64,000 nt of DNA from Pochonia chlamydosporia 170 (GCF_001653235.2 NC_035792.1:3968001-4032000); one strand, 5' to 3'; positions 12,485 through 24,646 are shown, counted from the first letter of the stretch. Made by a program: numbers and translations. Notes: generated from the sequence alone by a model not told the origin.

Positions 12485-14158
12485 TCATTGTCCTTGGCCG
12501 CCGTAGGGCGACTGCTGCTGCTGACCTCCCCAGGCTTGCTGGCCATTTTGTTGCTGCATCTGGCTCATCAGGGCTGCTACAAATGCAGGGTTGACAAATG
12601 CGTTTGAGGCACCTGCTTGGCTTTGACCCTGTCCTTGAGCTGGCCAGCCTGGAGGAGGTGGTGGAGGTGGCACGGAATGTTGCCCCTGAGCCGCTGGTGG
12701 TTGCGGCCAGCCAGGAAATTGAAAGCCGAAGTTGGGCATTGCTGGCGGAGCGGCTGCTTGTTGCGCAGAGGACTGTGTAGGTTGCTGTTGAGGGTATTGC
12801 TGAGTGCCTTGAGGGGGCAGGGAATAGCCATCTCTGGATGGACTGTTGTATCCGCCTCGGGCGCCTCCTCTGCCTGACCCCCTTCCTCGACCTCCTCGGC
12901 CTCTGGGTTCTCCACCACGACCTCGTCTGAAGCCAGATCGAGGTGCTGGTTCGTACGACTCATTGGATACAGGGCCGGTACCGAACCCAGGAGGTCGAGT
13001 TAACGGTTTGTATGGGCCGTCGTCGTCGTAATTCAATCCGCCGTCTGCAGACACTTCCTGGCTCAATGGATGAGGCTCCTTGATTCCACTGCCTGGTTTT
13101 CCTTCGTTCTTGCTCTTCCATTTATCCTTCTTCTTTTGCTTCAGAGCTCTCTTGTACTCTGCCTCCTTCTCATCATCTGAAAACTCCATCTCGTCATCGC
13201 CGACTTCCTCATCGTGCAGGTTACTCGCGTCCGAGCCCTTCATATTCTTGAGCGGCTCTGTGAAGACATACGATGCGTGGTCGACCGGGTAGAAGATCTT
13301 TGTGCCGACTTTCAAGCCCAGATCTTTGATCTCTTGCTCTGAGGAAAAGTACAGCGTGTACATGGGCTGTAAGACCTTGCCGATGGTTTCGGCCACCGCG
13401 CCAATGACTACGCGGTCGGCGGTGCAGAGAACGGATCCCGTGTCGAGAACTTGGTATTCGCCGGGGGTGATGGCCTTTATGAGCATGATGTTCTCTACGA
13501 TGTTCTCAATGGCGCCTAGTTCCTCGATTTTCATTTCCTCTGTGATGGTGACGTCTGGCTTGGGGATGATTTCTTCCGCGATTTCGTTCTTGGTGCGCAG
13601 TTGAGCTGCGCTGGAGCCCTTTCCTCGGTCGTTCTCGTCGTCTGATCCGCCTTCTGCTTCCATGAGGAGCCGGGCGGTTTCTTCGACACCGAGGAGTTCG
13701 TAGCCCTCGTTGTCGGAGTCTTCGTTGGATGAGTCTGTGCTTGATTCTGAGGATGACTCGTATGGTGATGAATCCATTTCCCATTCGGGGTGCTCGCTTT
13801 GATCGTTTTGGAGAGCGGGTTCGGTGAGTTGTGGTTGGGTTTGTTCCGGCGCATTGGTCGTGCTGCTGAGGCCGCCGATGGCCGCTTCGAGGGCGCCGGT
13901 TAGTGAGGGTGGGCTTCCGGGTTGATCGATTGCCATGGCATCCATGTCTTGCGGCGCTTGGCTTGCGACTCCGTTGTTGGTCGTGTTATTCTCGGTGTGC
14001 GTCTCGTCGGGTTGGTTTGTACCGCTTCCTTCGGCAGACTTTGACGGTGACTCCGTTGCGCCAACGCTGGCTGCTGCGGCGAGCATGTCTGCTGGCAATG
14101 GCGGCAGTGTCTCGTTGGGCTTTGCCTGCCCTAGGCCTGGAATTTGAAATCCAGACAT
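12485..14158 (-). CDS. NAF1: H/ACA snoRNP assembly factor Naf1
   Basis: Naf1 is the nuclear factor that holds the place of Gar1 on Cbf5/dyskerin while H/ACA ribonucleoproteins are assembled. The intronless frame is 557 residues. The N-terminal third is low-complexity and acidic (serine/aspartate runs near 130-190). Residues about 200-325 carry the Gar1/Naf1 core: IENIMLIKAI, LDTGSVLCTADRVVIGAVAE, GKVLQPMYTLYF, then KVGTKIFYPVDHASYVFTEP. A lysine-rich segment follows (KRALKQKKKDKWKSK). The C-terminus has an RGG-type RNA-binding stretch (GFRRGRGG, GRGGRGRGSGRGGARGG) and a long Pro/Gln-rich tail. It shares a 488-base intergenic region with ALG9, transcribed the other way. Open frames on the plus strand here are shadows. 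Confidence 0.93.
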   Translation of the reverse strand: MSGFQIPGLGQAKPNETLPPLPADMLAAAASVGATESPSKSAEGSGTNQPDETHTENNTTNNGVASQAPQDMDAMAIDQPGSPPSLTGALEAAIGGLSSTTNAPEQTQPQLTEPALQNDQSEHPEWEMDSSPYESSSESSTDSSNEDSDNEGYELLGVEETARLLMEAEGGSDDENDRGKGSSAAQLRTKNEIAEEIIPKPDVTITEEMKIEELGAIENIVENIMLIKAITPGEYQVLDTGSVLCTADRVVIGAVAETIGKVLQPMYTLYFSSEQEIKDLGLKVGTKIFYPVDHASYVFTEPLKNMKGSDASNLHDEEVGDDEMEFSDDEKEAEYKRALKQKKKDKWKSKNEGKPGSGIKEPHPLSQEVSADGGLNYDDDGPYKPLTRPPGFGTGPVSNESYEPAPRSGFRRGRGGEPRGRGGRGRGSGRGGARGGYNSPSRDGYSLPPQGTQQYPQQQPTQSSAQQAAAPPAMPNFGFQFPGWPQPPAAQGQHSVPPPPPPPGWPAQGQGQSQAGASNAFVNPAFVAALMSQMQQQNGQQAWGGQQQQSPYGGQGQ

Positions 14159-14646
14159 GGTGGTGGTGATATGCAGGAGGGCCAGCTCCCGATTTCTCCA
14201 AGGGAGTTTGACACTTGATCGAGAAGGATGAATAGCTTTATGAGGCCGTGGTGTTCCTCAAATGTTTATGTTTCAGACTCTGTAAGAAATAGAAAGAGGA
14301 AGCAAAATTCTATCAGTGAGCTAAGGCAATTCCAAGAACAAGTTCCAAGAAACCCGTGGCGTGTCAAAGCTGGCGCAGGAGATGAAAAATGCAATAATTT
14401 TTGAACAGGTGAAGACTGCCAGTCGGATCTGGACCCTGACCCTCCAAAGGAAAAAAAAATCTAGGTGAAGGTCACCAATCGGTTGGTGGGTCCTCGGTGT
14501 GCAGTTCCACTTCCGTCACCTGCAAATCCACCAACAGGGGGGCGGGCGAGTCTGGCTACAAAGAAAGCTCGGCAGCTCCCAACAACAATGACGACAGATT
14601 CCTCAACACTCATCTATCACTTCACATCTCATTGCCTCTCGCAACC
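14159..14646. promoter_or_regulatory. Divergent promoter region NAF1/ALG9
   Basis: 488 bases between two divergent start codons. It presumably contains both promoters and leaders. An A-rich run near 14450-14462 is visible; no specific operator was recognised. Confidence 0.5.
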
Positions 14647-16662
14647 ATGGCGCCGAATCCTCCGGAAGGACAGCCGCAGTTTGAGCATCCAACCGCAAGC
14701 CATGCAAAGAAGAAGTTCGTCATTTTTTTTCTTTATTCTCGGCGTTTTGTTTCATTCGTCTTGTCTAGTTGGTATAGACGCATGTGAAATGCTAACTCGG
14801 CTTGTGGTCACAGAAAACGAGGGCCATATCCAATTGAGCCCATCACCGCATTTTACATCTTCTTTGCGGCGGGTCTTGTAGCAGCTGTTTTTGCTCCGAT
14901 ACAAGATTGTGATGAGACGTTCAATTACTGGGAACCAGCGCATTACCTCTCCCACGGTTACGGCTTGCAGACTTGGGAGTACTCGCCGGACTACGCAATT
15001 CGGAGCTGGTTGTACGTTGGTCTACATTCTGCATTCGGTAGCATTCGTCGACTATTGCCTCAATCATCAAAGGTACGGCTCTATGCCTCACGAGGCAATG
15101 TGTTCGCCGGCTTTATTGACCTTGCTAGGTGTCTGAGTTTTACTTTATCCGCTATGGCCTCGCTTTCCTTTGTGCCATCTGCCAGACCGTTCTGTTCAAG
15201 GTCATCAGCCTTACTATGAATGGCAGAATCGGCATGTTCTTCTTAATCGCAACCGTTATTAGCCCGGGAAATTTCCACGCTAGCGCGTCCTTCCTGCCAT
15301 CGAGCTTTGCCATGTATATGTGTATGCTCGGCGCTGCTTCGTTCATGAACTGGCGTGGCGGCATCAAGACTGCTCACGGCATATTTTGGTTTGCCGCAGC
15401 GGGTATTCTTGGTTGGCCATTTGCCTCGGCGCTATGTGCCCCTTATCTCCTAGAAGAGCTGGTTCTCGTTCTCTTTAGCGATAAGGATGCTTTTATTGAA
15501 GCCATCATTCGATTCTTTCGTGGCGTAATTGCTGGCTTGATCGTTTTGGTAGGTGTATCGTTTGAGTGCTCATTGAGCGTAAATTGAGGTTAACCTGTCG
15601 TAGTTTTTTGACTTCCTGATCAACCTCTTCTTTTACAAGAAGATTGCTGTTGTCAGCTGGAATATTGTCAAGTACAACATCTTCTCTTCAACTGGCGGCC
15701 CTGATTTATACGGAACCGAGCCGTGGACGTTCTATTTCAAGAATCTGGCCTTGAATTTCAACATTTGGTTCATTCTTGCCCTGTTGGCATTGCCACTATT
15801 CGTACTTCAGAAGATCATTTCACCATCCGGTCATGGCTTTCAGTCTGGCCTGCGGACTGTCGTATTTCTTGCGCCGTTCTACATGTGGCTCGCCATCTTC
15901 ACAATACAGCCTCACAAAGAGGAGAGATTCATGTATCCTGTGTATCCTTTCCTAACTCTCAATGCTGGCATTGCGCTTCACATCATATTGGCTGCAATTG
16001 GGAGCACAGACCCAAGTACACTAGCTGGAAAGATTCCTGCTCGACTGAAGTTCCTAGCGGTCAGTGTTGTGATGATTCTGGCTTTGGACGTCAGTCTTGC
16101 CAGATTGTACGGTATTTACTCCGCATATTCCGCACCTCTGAGCATTTACTCTAGGCTATGGGGATCCAGTCATGGACACCCGCCACTGGGCAAGGAGGAG
16201 GATCTCGTGTGCTTTGGGAAAGAATGGTATCGTTTCCCCTCATCATACTTCTTGCCACGCGACATGCATGCCAAATTTGTTCGTTCTGAGTTTCGGGGTC
16301 TGTTGCCTGGTGAATTCTCTGAGGCGAAGATCGGATTTGGGTTCTGGAGCGGCACTTGGTTACCGACAAGTGGTTTCAATGATCGCAACGTGGAGGATCC
16401 TGGCAAATATGTCGATCTGAAGGCATGCTCCTTCCTGGTCGATACTCAGTTCCCCCTCCGCACCGACCCTTTACCTCCAAACGAGCCTGACTACATAGCG
16501 GACAAGCACACGTGGGAAGTTGTCCAATGTGAACAGTTTTTGGATGCCGCGAATACGCATATCCTGGCACGGACATTGTGGGTTCCGGACTTGGACGTCA
16601 TCCCGGAGAAGTTTAGGAGAAAGTGGGGACGACATTGTTTGCTCCAGCGAAAGACGACATAA
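14647..16662 (+). CDS. ALG9: Dolichol-P-Man alpha-1,2-mannosyltransferase ALG9
   Basis: A GT22-family enzyme of the endoplasmic reticulum that adds alpha-1,2-mannose from Man-P-dolichol to the lipid-linked oligosaccharide used for N-glycosylation. Exons 14647-14714, 14814-15072, 15129-15548 and 15604-16662 give 601 residues. After a short basic N-terminus comes the first transmembrane helix and the lumenal motif DCDETFNYWEPAHYL, the catalytic acidic motif of ALG9-like GT22 enzymes. Many hydrophobic helices follow (for example GVIAGLIVL and WFILALLALPLFVL). The diagnostic PHKEERFMYPVYPF sequence is present in exon 4. The C-terminal lumenal part includes GKEWYRFPSSYFLP, typical of ALG9. Introns are short, with visible branch sites such as GCTAAC before 14813. 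Confidence 0.94.
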
Positions 16663-17217
16663 GGAAGTTGATAGTTTAACGGACGGATGTACGACACGCA
16701 TTAGCCAGCAAGGGGGTTGGAACATCCGGTCTGGCAGTGTATGTAAATGGTATCTGCATTGATAGATTTGTGGCAACCGTATGCTCCCACGCAACGGCGC
16801 TGAGAGCGGTTGCATTTACCAATAGAAAAAAAGATAGACTATACGGCGGGAAACAACATATGCAGTTTGCATGCTTGACTCGCACCAACGAGGCTCTACG
16901 GGGCCCAGATACATTCCAGCTCACGAGGCTAGGTACAGATAAGCAATCCAGCACGAATTGCGTCATCAGGGCAGACCTCGTGTTGAGACATTTGGTGGAA
17001 CGGTTACATAGATCTTCCCAAGGTCTTGGTCTACCGTGAGACAACCACTTGTGTCACAGTGTGTGTGTATTAACAAAACGAATGGTAGACCAGTTGGATA
17101 GAGAGCACAAGGCTCATCACTGTACCAGATCAATCTTGGCATACATCACTCGTATGACCTTTGCCATCATTTCGCCCCCCTCAAGTACCATTCACGGATA
17201 CATGCAACCAAGTACAC
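16663..17217. other. 3' intergenic region between convergent genes
   Basis: Separates ALG9 (plus) from the DUF1993 gene (minus). Small open frames overlap each other and show no domain. I see no gene here. Confidence 0.45.
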
Positions 17218-17730
17218 TTAGATGTAGTCACTAACAAAAGGCCTACTCCAATCTCGTTTCCCTAACGGCACACCTTCCTTTCTCAAAATCGCATAGGCCA
17301 TAGTAACATGAAAGAAGACGTTCGGCATAAGCGCCGCCATAGCCAAGATCTTGAGAGGGACGTCTTCCACCCTGTCCTGGCCGATTGGTGTAGGAGCTGA
17401 AGTCTCGCCGATTGTGTTGACGGTGTCCTTGTCCACTCCTGCTAGTAATGTGAGAACTTGGTCAATGCGGGCGTGCATTTCAGCATAAGAGCTGAGATTG
17501 TCTTCAAGGTCGGTTGGTTTTCGGCCGGATAGTTTGGAGGCCATCTTGTCGGCTTGCGCGGTGGAGTAGTGTACTTGGAAGGTGAGTGGTCTCATGTCTT
17601 CGTAGATTCGGGATGTGATGAAGGTGGATGAGTTGGGGTGTTGTTGGGCGGTGGTGAGGATTCCTTTGAGGCTGGTGAGGGCTGCTTTGGCTGGGGTGAT
17701 GGTTGCGTCGTAGAGGGAGAAGGTGGTCAT
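17218..17730 (-). CDS. DUF1993 family protein
   Basis: A single-exon protein of 170 residues matching the DUF1993 family, an alpha-helical bundle related to DinB-type folds. Characteristic features are the start (TTFSLYDATITPAKAALTSL), the RIYEDMRPLTFQVHYSTAQA helix, a central acidic helix, and the ending MPNVFFHVTMAYAILRKEGV followed by GKRDW. No signal peptide or membrane segment is seen, so it should be cytosolic. The biochemical role of the family is not established and I assign none. A run of GAT/GCT triplets lies directly upstream of the start codon. Confidence 0.85.
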   Translation of the reverse strand: MTTFSLYDATITPAKAALTSLKGILTTAQQHPNSSTFITSRIYEDMRPLTFQVHYSTAQADKMASKLSGRKPTDLEDNLSSYAEMHARIDQVLTLLAGVDKDTVNTIGETSAPTPIGQDRVEDVPLKILAMAALMPNVFFHVTMAYAILRKEGVPLGKRDWSRPFVSDYI

Positions 17731-17762
17731 GGTGATGATGATGCTGATGCTGATGCTGATGA
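17731..17762 (-). repeat. Triplet repeat adjoining the DUF1993 start codon
   Basis: Imperfect GAT/GCT triplets (CAT/CAG read along the gene) end directly at the start codon, so they lie in the 5' leader and could vary in length between strains. Confidence 0.7.
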
Positions 17763-17882
17763 ATGCGATGTTGATGAATTGTGCTTTTGGTTGAAGTGGT
17801 GTTTGGTCACTATTACATTATATCACGGGGAGATGGACTGGTTATTTCGTAGTGGTACTTGTTTATATTCCTGCCTAAGAGG

Positions 17883-17891
17883 TACGGAGTA
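17883..17891 (+). repeat. Intergenic nonamer TACGGAGTA, copy 2
   Basis: Reads TACGGAGTAGTG, upstream of the DUF1993 gene. It shares the 3' extension GTG with copies 1 and 4. Confidence 0.6.
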
Positions 17892-19225
17892 GTGGGCGGA
17901 GGTGCGCCTGGCAGCAGTTTGCGGACATGGCAAGCTGGTGGGCAAGGTGAGTTGGGGATGAAGACAGGAATGGGCGTCGTGCTGCGGTGATGGGATGAAA
18001 ATGAAGCTGATCAAACGATGGTGTTGTTGAACCAATCAGGCGTTATCTCTGTGAGGTTTGATGTTGACGGCTAAGCAATAGCGTGGTGACTTGCACTGTC
18101 TGCCCCAGATTATGTATGGCGTGCATCTGCCATTTGGACGAAGGGAGTAAAGAGCTTAGGTTCACTGCCTGTTCGAGCGGATGGCGGAATTCCGCCACTG
18201 TGTCTGCGTTTTATGTCCGCGGCTACCTCGACGCCTCTCTGCTCTCACTACGTCCTCGTGTCGTAATGAGATGCAAGTGATGGCTACATTAAACTGCATG
18301 TAGATGCATGTTTGCTCAGACTCACATCCAACGATGTCCGGTCGGCAGGTGCATGTTGCCTCCGCCTTGGCAGCATGGACATCGGACGCGGCTACTTTGG
18401 CTGGCCGGGACCGACATCCGCTGCCAACCCACGGCCCGGCCATGGCCAAGGTATGATTTCTACCACGTCCTCCAACGACTCCCGCCGACGGTCCACCCCC
18501 ATGTCGTGATGATTGAGACTCTCAATCTTGACCATATCCTCCAGATGCCTGCCAACATCGTTTGCCGCCTTGGCAAGCCGGGAATACGTCGCCGGACAGG
18601 CCACCCTATGGACTGCTCGACGCTGTTAATGCAGTTTGTCTCACCACATTCTCCGCCGTGATTCAGACCACCAAGACAGGCGTCATTCGTCATCGAGGCT
18701 TGGAGCAGAAAAGGAGGCAAAATTTTTAATAACGAATATCAGGGACCATGAAGAGGGCGATTACCCCAACATTCACCTTTCAAAATGTAGCTTTGCCCCA
18801 GATGCGTGCCTAGTAGTTCAATGTTTGTCGCTTGATTCTGCCGTTTCTTGTTTTGTGCCAAAAACCTCCGGCCCAGTCGAAGCTTGTTCGCTCCTTCCCT
18901 CCGACTGCCGTTCCTTGGCACTTCATACCGACACGGAAAATTTAACCGTTTCTTTTTCGCCCAACTCTCTCATTATCATATCTACGGCATTGGGCTTCTC
19001 TTTGTTGATTCCCGCGGCTCGCACATTGTGCCCAAACTCTTCGGTCAAATATATGTCACTCCTCGACTGTCTGCGTCATCATCTCCTAGCCTGGCATGCT
19101 CTGGTGTTCCCAATTGACCTTGTTGGATGCCTTTCACTATAGGCCTTTGACTTTGTATCCTTCCCTTTTCTAGATTTGTCACTTATTACAACATCCCGGA
19201 AAGGTTATTTTTATTCCTCATCGTC

Positions 19226-21837
19226 ATGGCATTACACCGGATTTCGGACCTTTTTGTCAGCAAGGTTCTCGGTATTGATGTGAAGAGCAGGTACGCTTCA
19301 ATACCATCGGACCTTAACAAGCGTGCCACAGAAGTTCTCGACTCCGCCGAAGTTTATTTAGAAGACGAGCCTTCAGTGGCGGAGTGGTTCAAAGAACTCG
19401 CACCTTCTAGAAAAGGAGTCTGCGAGTATGTTGTCAGTTTATTCCCATCGGCGTCATGGACCAAACGATACAATATTCGGTGGTTGGCAGGGGACTTGGT
19501 TGCCGGTATTGCCCCTAGGATTCCTAATCCCGTCGTCTTGAAACATTTAGCTAACATGAATCTGCAGGAATAACTATTGGTTTGGTCGTAGTCCCTCAAG
19601 CATTGGCCTACGCCGCTTTGGCTGACTTGACGCCTCCGTACGGCTTGTACACTTCCTTCACCGGAGCGGTTCTGTACTGGGTCTTTGGAACATCTAAAGA
19701 TATCGTCATTGGCGTAAGTTGTACTTGTTCTGACCAGAGCACAACCTCCACCAGCTTTTGTCCACCACTTCTAACATCCACACAATAGACAACTGCGGTG
19801 GGATCACTGCTTGTTGGGCAGGTCATCAACAGAGTCACGATGGAGACGGGGGATTATACCCATGAACAGATTGCTCATTGCCTAAGCATGATGTCAGGTG
19901 CTGTTCTTCTCTTCTTGGGTCTGATACGGTTGGGTTGGGTGATAGAATTCATCCCATACATTCCTATTTCTGCATTTGTCACCGCTGCCAGCATCACGAT
20001 CATGTCAACCCAAATACCAACGGCACTTGGCCTCCCAAGTGTCAATACAAGGGCCCCTCCCTATCAAGTCATCATTGATACTTTCAAGTCGCTTCCCCAA
20101 ATACAGCTTGATGCAGCCGTTGGTTTATCTTCTATCGTACTTCTCTTTGGCATTCGTGGATTTTGCACCATGATGGAGAAACGCCAACCCGACAAACGGC
20201 GGATGTGGTCGTCTATATCATCTTTGCGACTCACATTTACCATGCTTCTCTTCACTTTAATCAGCTACTTGGCTAATCGCACTAGCATGGAAGGAAAGCC
20301 CAAATTTCGCATTGTCGGCCACATTGACAAAGGTGAGATGCCGTTGCACAATATATAGATGCTCTCGTACCTAACATTACCCACAGGCTTTCAGCGCGCT
20401 GGTGTACCGAACATTGACCTTAATTTGATAAGGCTTGTAATTTCGGAATTGCCTGCCGTGGCCATCATATTGGTCATTGAGCATATAGCCATTGCAAAGG
20501 CCATGGGCAGGCTGTACGATTACACTGTCAACCCATCCCAGGAAATTGTAGCTCTTGGCGCAGCCAATCTCCTGAGTCCATTTGTTGGAGGATATGTTTG
20601 TACAGGGTCTTTTGGCGCTTCTGCTGTCCTTTCCAAAGCCGGAGTCAGAACTCCTTTGGCTGGACTATTTAGCGCAGGGGTTCTTGTGCTTGCACTGTAT
20701 GCCTTGACGGGAGTTTTCTACTACATTCCGAAAGCTGCTCTTGCTGGCCTCATTATCCACGCAGTTTGTAACTTGCTGACCCCTCCCAAGAATTTGTACA
20801 AATATTGGCAGCTTTCTCCGGTCGAATTTCTGATATGGATCATTGGAGTGACTTTGGCAATATTTGTGTCACTAGAAGCGTGTATATACGCGGGTACCGC
20901 TTTGTCAATTGTTCTAGTTCTGGTCCGGCTTGCCAGAACGCGAGGGACATTTTTGGGAGTCGTGAAAGTTAAACGGGTCGCATCAGCGAAACAGTATGGA
21001 GATGGTGAAGGTCATTCCAACAGCAGCAAATCACGCCATTCCACATCAGATGCCTTCATGCCCTTGGACGGGTCTGGGCCAACAAACCCAAATATCAAGA
21101 TTGAGTCTCCGTACCCGGGAGTCTTCATTTATCAGCTTCACGAAGGATTCAACTACACAAATCAAGCATACCACATTGACATTCTCACCAAGTACATTAT
21201 GAATAACACCCAGAGACTATCGGAAGAAGCCTTCGAGAAAGAATCAGACCGTCTCTGGAACGATCCAGGGCCGAAGGGGCACAATCCACATTCTTATTTG
21301 CTGCCATATCTCCGCGCCATCGTTATGGACTTTGGCGCAGTGAATCACGTTGATATTACTTCGGTCCAGGGACTTATTGATTTGAGGAATGTTCTGGACA
21401 ACTACTCTGCTCCAGACGCTGTGGAGTGGCATTTTGCCAATATTCATAATCGCTGGACTCGGCGAGCCCTGGGTGTAGCAGGATTCGGGTATCCAACTGC
21501 ACATAATCCAGAAGCATTGAGACACTGGCAGCCTATATATAGCATTGCAGCCACGCTCTCCGAAAAGGACGGGCCGTTTGGGGATGTGCATCGATGCGGT
21601 GGTACGGATGTAGATTCTGATGACGAGCGAACACAGGCTCCTCCGACCCCAGTGCAAGATGACATTGCTCGTACAAAGAGGCCAGGGAGCATTCGCGCCT
21701 CGTTGAACAGAGGCGACAGCACACAGATGGCAGCAATTCAAGGAATCAACAGACCCTTCTTTCATGTTGACCTTTACAGTGCTGTTCAGGCCGCCGTTAC
21801 TGACGCTCGAAGTAAAGACTTGTCAGCTATGGTATGA
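19226..21837 (+). CDS. Sulfate permease, SulP/SLC26 family with STAS domain
   Basis: A plasma-membrane sulfate transporter feeding sulfur assimilation, similar in layout to fungal SutB/CYS-14 proteins. Exons 19226-19505, 19568-19713, 19789-20332 and 20397/20387-21837 (the acceptor at 20386 gives the correct frame, so the last exon starts at 20387) give 806 residues. After about 90 cytosolic residues the transport core begins with DLVAGITIGLVVVPQALAYA, formed only by joining exons 1 and 2, followed by ALADLTPPYGLYTSF. Later helices include VAIILVIEHIAIAKA and NLLSPFVGGYVCTGSFGASA. A STAS domain follows (PGVFIYQLHEGFNYTNQAYH, then RAIVMDFGAVNHVDITSVQG). The order and length fit sulfate rather than bicarbonate carriers, but substrate is inferred from family. 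Confidence 0.93.
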
Positions 21838-22527
21838 AGTTAAGCCAATGGAGCAGTCGGGGGTTGGGCAGGTCAATTACGCAGAACTAGACGTTGGGGG
21901 GATTGCGGTTCTACGGTACCGTGGAATTGGGGTGCATCATAACGAGCACAGTCTATACCAAAAGCATTTCTACTTTGTCAGTAATAATTCAACACATTAA
22001 TAACTACGAGGCTGCCTTTATCTACGGACTAAATGGATCGCAATTATGTGATATTGGAAGGTTTGAAGTTCGACCCGACTTTTGGGTTTCTCAGAGTAGC
22101 ACCTTACTGGTAGACTTTATGCAGAACCGGGCTCGGATTGCAACTTTTCGCCCTGAATTGGACTGTGGACATAAAGTCAATCAACAAGTCATCCGGGTCG
22201 GCTCTCACTTTGACCACCGAGCCGGGGTCGGATATTCCTCTTTGGGAGAAATCGACACGTTGATTGGCCCGTGGTGCACCGAACAAGTCCGATGTGGGGC
22301 AATTTGCATTGAAAGTTGGGGATGAGCCCGTATCTGCATGATGGGCAGGTAGTATTTAACAATATCTGTGTAATTGAAAGAATTGCATTTCTCGCCTACT
22401 TTAAAAAGTTTGGGATGTTTTCCATTTTATGAACTTCAGCGGCAAAAGCGACCTGTGCTCATTATCTCGGAAGATCGTGGCTGGGATTCACTGATGTACT
22501 CTGGAGGCTCTCCTGCTCCAAGTCAAA
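21838..22527. other. Intergenic region upstream of MFS efflux gene
   Basis: About 690 bases with unremarkable base composition. An open frame from 21894 to 22325 lacks recognisable features and is not called. It probably holds the 3' end of the permease and the promoter of the MFS gene. Confidence 0.45.
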
Positions 22528-24646
22528 ATGGCAAGTTCAGAAAGGTATATACAATCGGGACAACTTTGTACGCGTGTCTGAACATTTTGCAGCGGCAGTC
22601 AGTCCAGTAATAGGACGATATCTGTATCTCCACCCTGGGAACAATCCGAGAAGAAACCTCCAATCGAGGAACCCACGGGTTCCAAAGACCACGTCTCGAA
22701 TGACCAGCCCGGCACAAATCCAGGAAGTGTACCCCAGGAGAAGACACAAGAAACCCCCCACACCAGTGTTACACCGTCAGAGAAGTACCCAAATGGACTG
22801 GCTGTACTCACCGTATTCTTCGGCCTATTCCTCGCGGCTCTGTGTGTTGGCCTCGTACGTTTAGCCATCCGATGTTAAGCCTCATACTTATTTGTGTCTA
22901 GGACCGATCAATAGTAGCGACTGCTGTCCCGAAAATCACATCCGACTTCAACTCCCTTCCGGACGTGGGGTGGTATGGCTCCGCGTACCTCATGACGACT
23001 TGCTGTCTGCAGCTGTTCTTTGGAAAGTTGTACGCGGAGTTTACTATAAAATGGGTGTTTCTTGCGGCCTTGGCTATTTTTGAAGTTGGGTCGGTGGTAT
23101 GTGCCGTGGCGCCGGGTTCGACTGTCTTGATTGTTGGGAGGGCAGTGGCGGGGATGGGAGCCGCGGGATTGGTGTCCGGGGCGATAATTGTGAGTTTTTT
23201 TTTCCTTTATGGCGACGGAGTGTGTGTTGACTTGTGTAGATTATAGCGCGGAGTGTGCCAATTGATCAGAGGCCAAAGTATACTGGTGCTTTAGGCGGTG
23301 CAGTTGGATTGGCACAAGTGGTTTCGCCAACGCTTGGTGGTGAGTGGCAGTATGTCGGTGTAAGACCGTCGCTAATTTGTCTAGGTGTCTTTACGGATAA
23401 ACTTACTTGGAGTAAGATACACTTATTCCTTTCATTGCAAAGCGCGTTGCTAACTTGTCAGGGTGGTGTTTCTGGATTAACCTCCCCTTGGGTGGCGTAA
23501 CACTCCTAGCAACCCTTTTCCTCGTCTCTATCCCCCCAACTCCACGTCCGGACAACACAAAACCCTCAATTGCAGGTTTCTTGCAACGCTTTGATCTGAA
23601 AGGCACGCTCGTCTTGATCCCCTGGGTAATATGTCTTCTTCTCGCTGTGCAGTGGGGAGGAACGCAATATGCATGGACCTCGTGGCGCATTATTCTCCTC
23701 TTCGTCTTGTTTGGCGTATTATTCCTCGTATGGCTGTGGCTACAAGTTCGCAGTGGAGACAAGGCTACCGTTCCCATGAGGATCATTAAGCAGCGGTCGA
23801 TGGCGTCTGCTACGGTATTCATGTTCTTCGCGTTTGCGGCGTTCTTCATCATAACGTACTATATACCGATTTGGTTTCAAGCCGTGAGGGGCGTGAGTGC
23901 GTATCAATCTGGGATAAACATGCTGGCATTATCAGCGGCGTTGAGTATCACAGTTATTTGCTCTGGATTTGTGGTAAGTTTGTTCTCTTGGTTGTGGATG
24001 TAGACCTGAGCTGAGTAGTTGTAGACTTCCAAGACGGGGTATTATGTTCCTCAGATGATTGGCTCGACTGTCATTGCTAGCATCGCCGTTGGGATGGTGT
24101 ACACGTTTGATAGGGACACCACCGATGAGTACTGGTATGTTTACCTTTGTTAGTTGCTAGGTATATGTAGAAGCTGACGAACGCAGGGTTGGTACACTCG
24201 TTCTCCTGGGCATTGGTGTCGGCCTAGGTATTCAGCAGCCGCTTATCGCTGCGCAAACTGTCTTTGAACGCGCCGACAATGCCATCGCAACGTCTGTTCT
24301 CATCTTTACGCAGAATCTCACCGGCGCCATATTCCTCTCTGTAGGTGAGAATGTGTTTCACAATCAGATCTTGCGGCAAGTTGGCCGGGCTGCACCGCAG
24401 GTTGATGTGAGGGAGGTTATTGGCGCTGGTGCTTCTACTCTTGGGGCGGTTATGAGAGAAAAGTACCCTCCGTATGCGGACGCAATCTTGACGGCTTATA
24501 ATACGGCTTTGCAGCATGTCTTTATTATTCCGTTGGTGACGGCGTGTATGATGGTTTTTGGGGTGGTGTTTATGGAGTGGAGGAGTGTGAAGAAGGCGAG
24601 ACAGGCTGCTGCGGCAGCGGATGCGGAAAGGCAGCAAAGTGGATAG
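22528..24646 (+). CDS. MFS drug-efflux transporter, DHA2 (14-helix) family
   Basis: A proton-driven exporter of the plasma membrane, similar in type to fungal toxin and azole efflux pumps. Eight exons are proposed: 22528-22544, 22593-22854, 22902-23189, 23240-23339, 23385-23411, 23462-23973, 24025-24134 and 24187-24646, giving 591 residues. The N-terminus is hydrophilic, Ser/Pro/Thr-rich. Transmembrane helices begin at about residue 75 ([19 protein letters not shown]). Family motifs are visible across joins: [37 protein letters not shown] and [16 protein letters not shown]. The last is built from a 27-base exon and its neighbours. A second half with ICSGFV..KTGYYVP and VGLGIQQP is typical of DHA2 pumps. 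The cargo cannot be inferred. It is convergent with the beta-helix gene, 134 bases apart. Confidence 0.92.

Larger units (their letters stand above)
17731..19225. other. Intergenic region upstream of sulfate permease
   Basis: Divergent spacer between the DUF1993 gene and the sulfate permease. It has a triplet repeat at 17731-17762, one copy of TACGGAGTA at 17883-17891 and a pyrimidine-rich stretch before 19226 that is probably the permease leader. I looked for a consensus CYS3-type site (ATGRYRYCAT) and saw no exact copy. No gene is supported. Confidence 0.45.

Noticed and set aside
21244..21765. 173-codon minus-strand open frame
   Set aside because: Lies entirely antisense to the sulfate permease STAS region, whose protein is clearly conserved.
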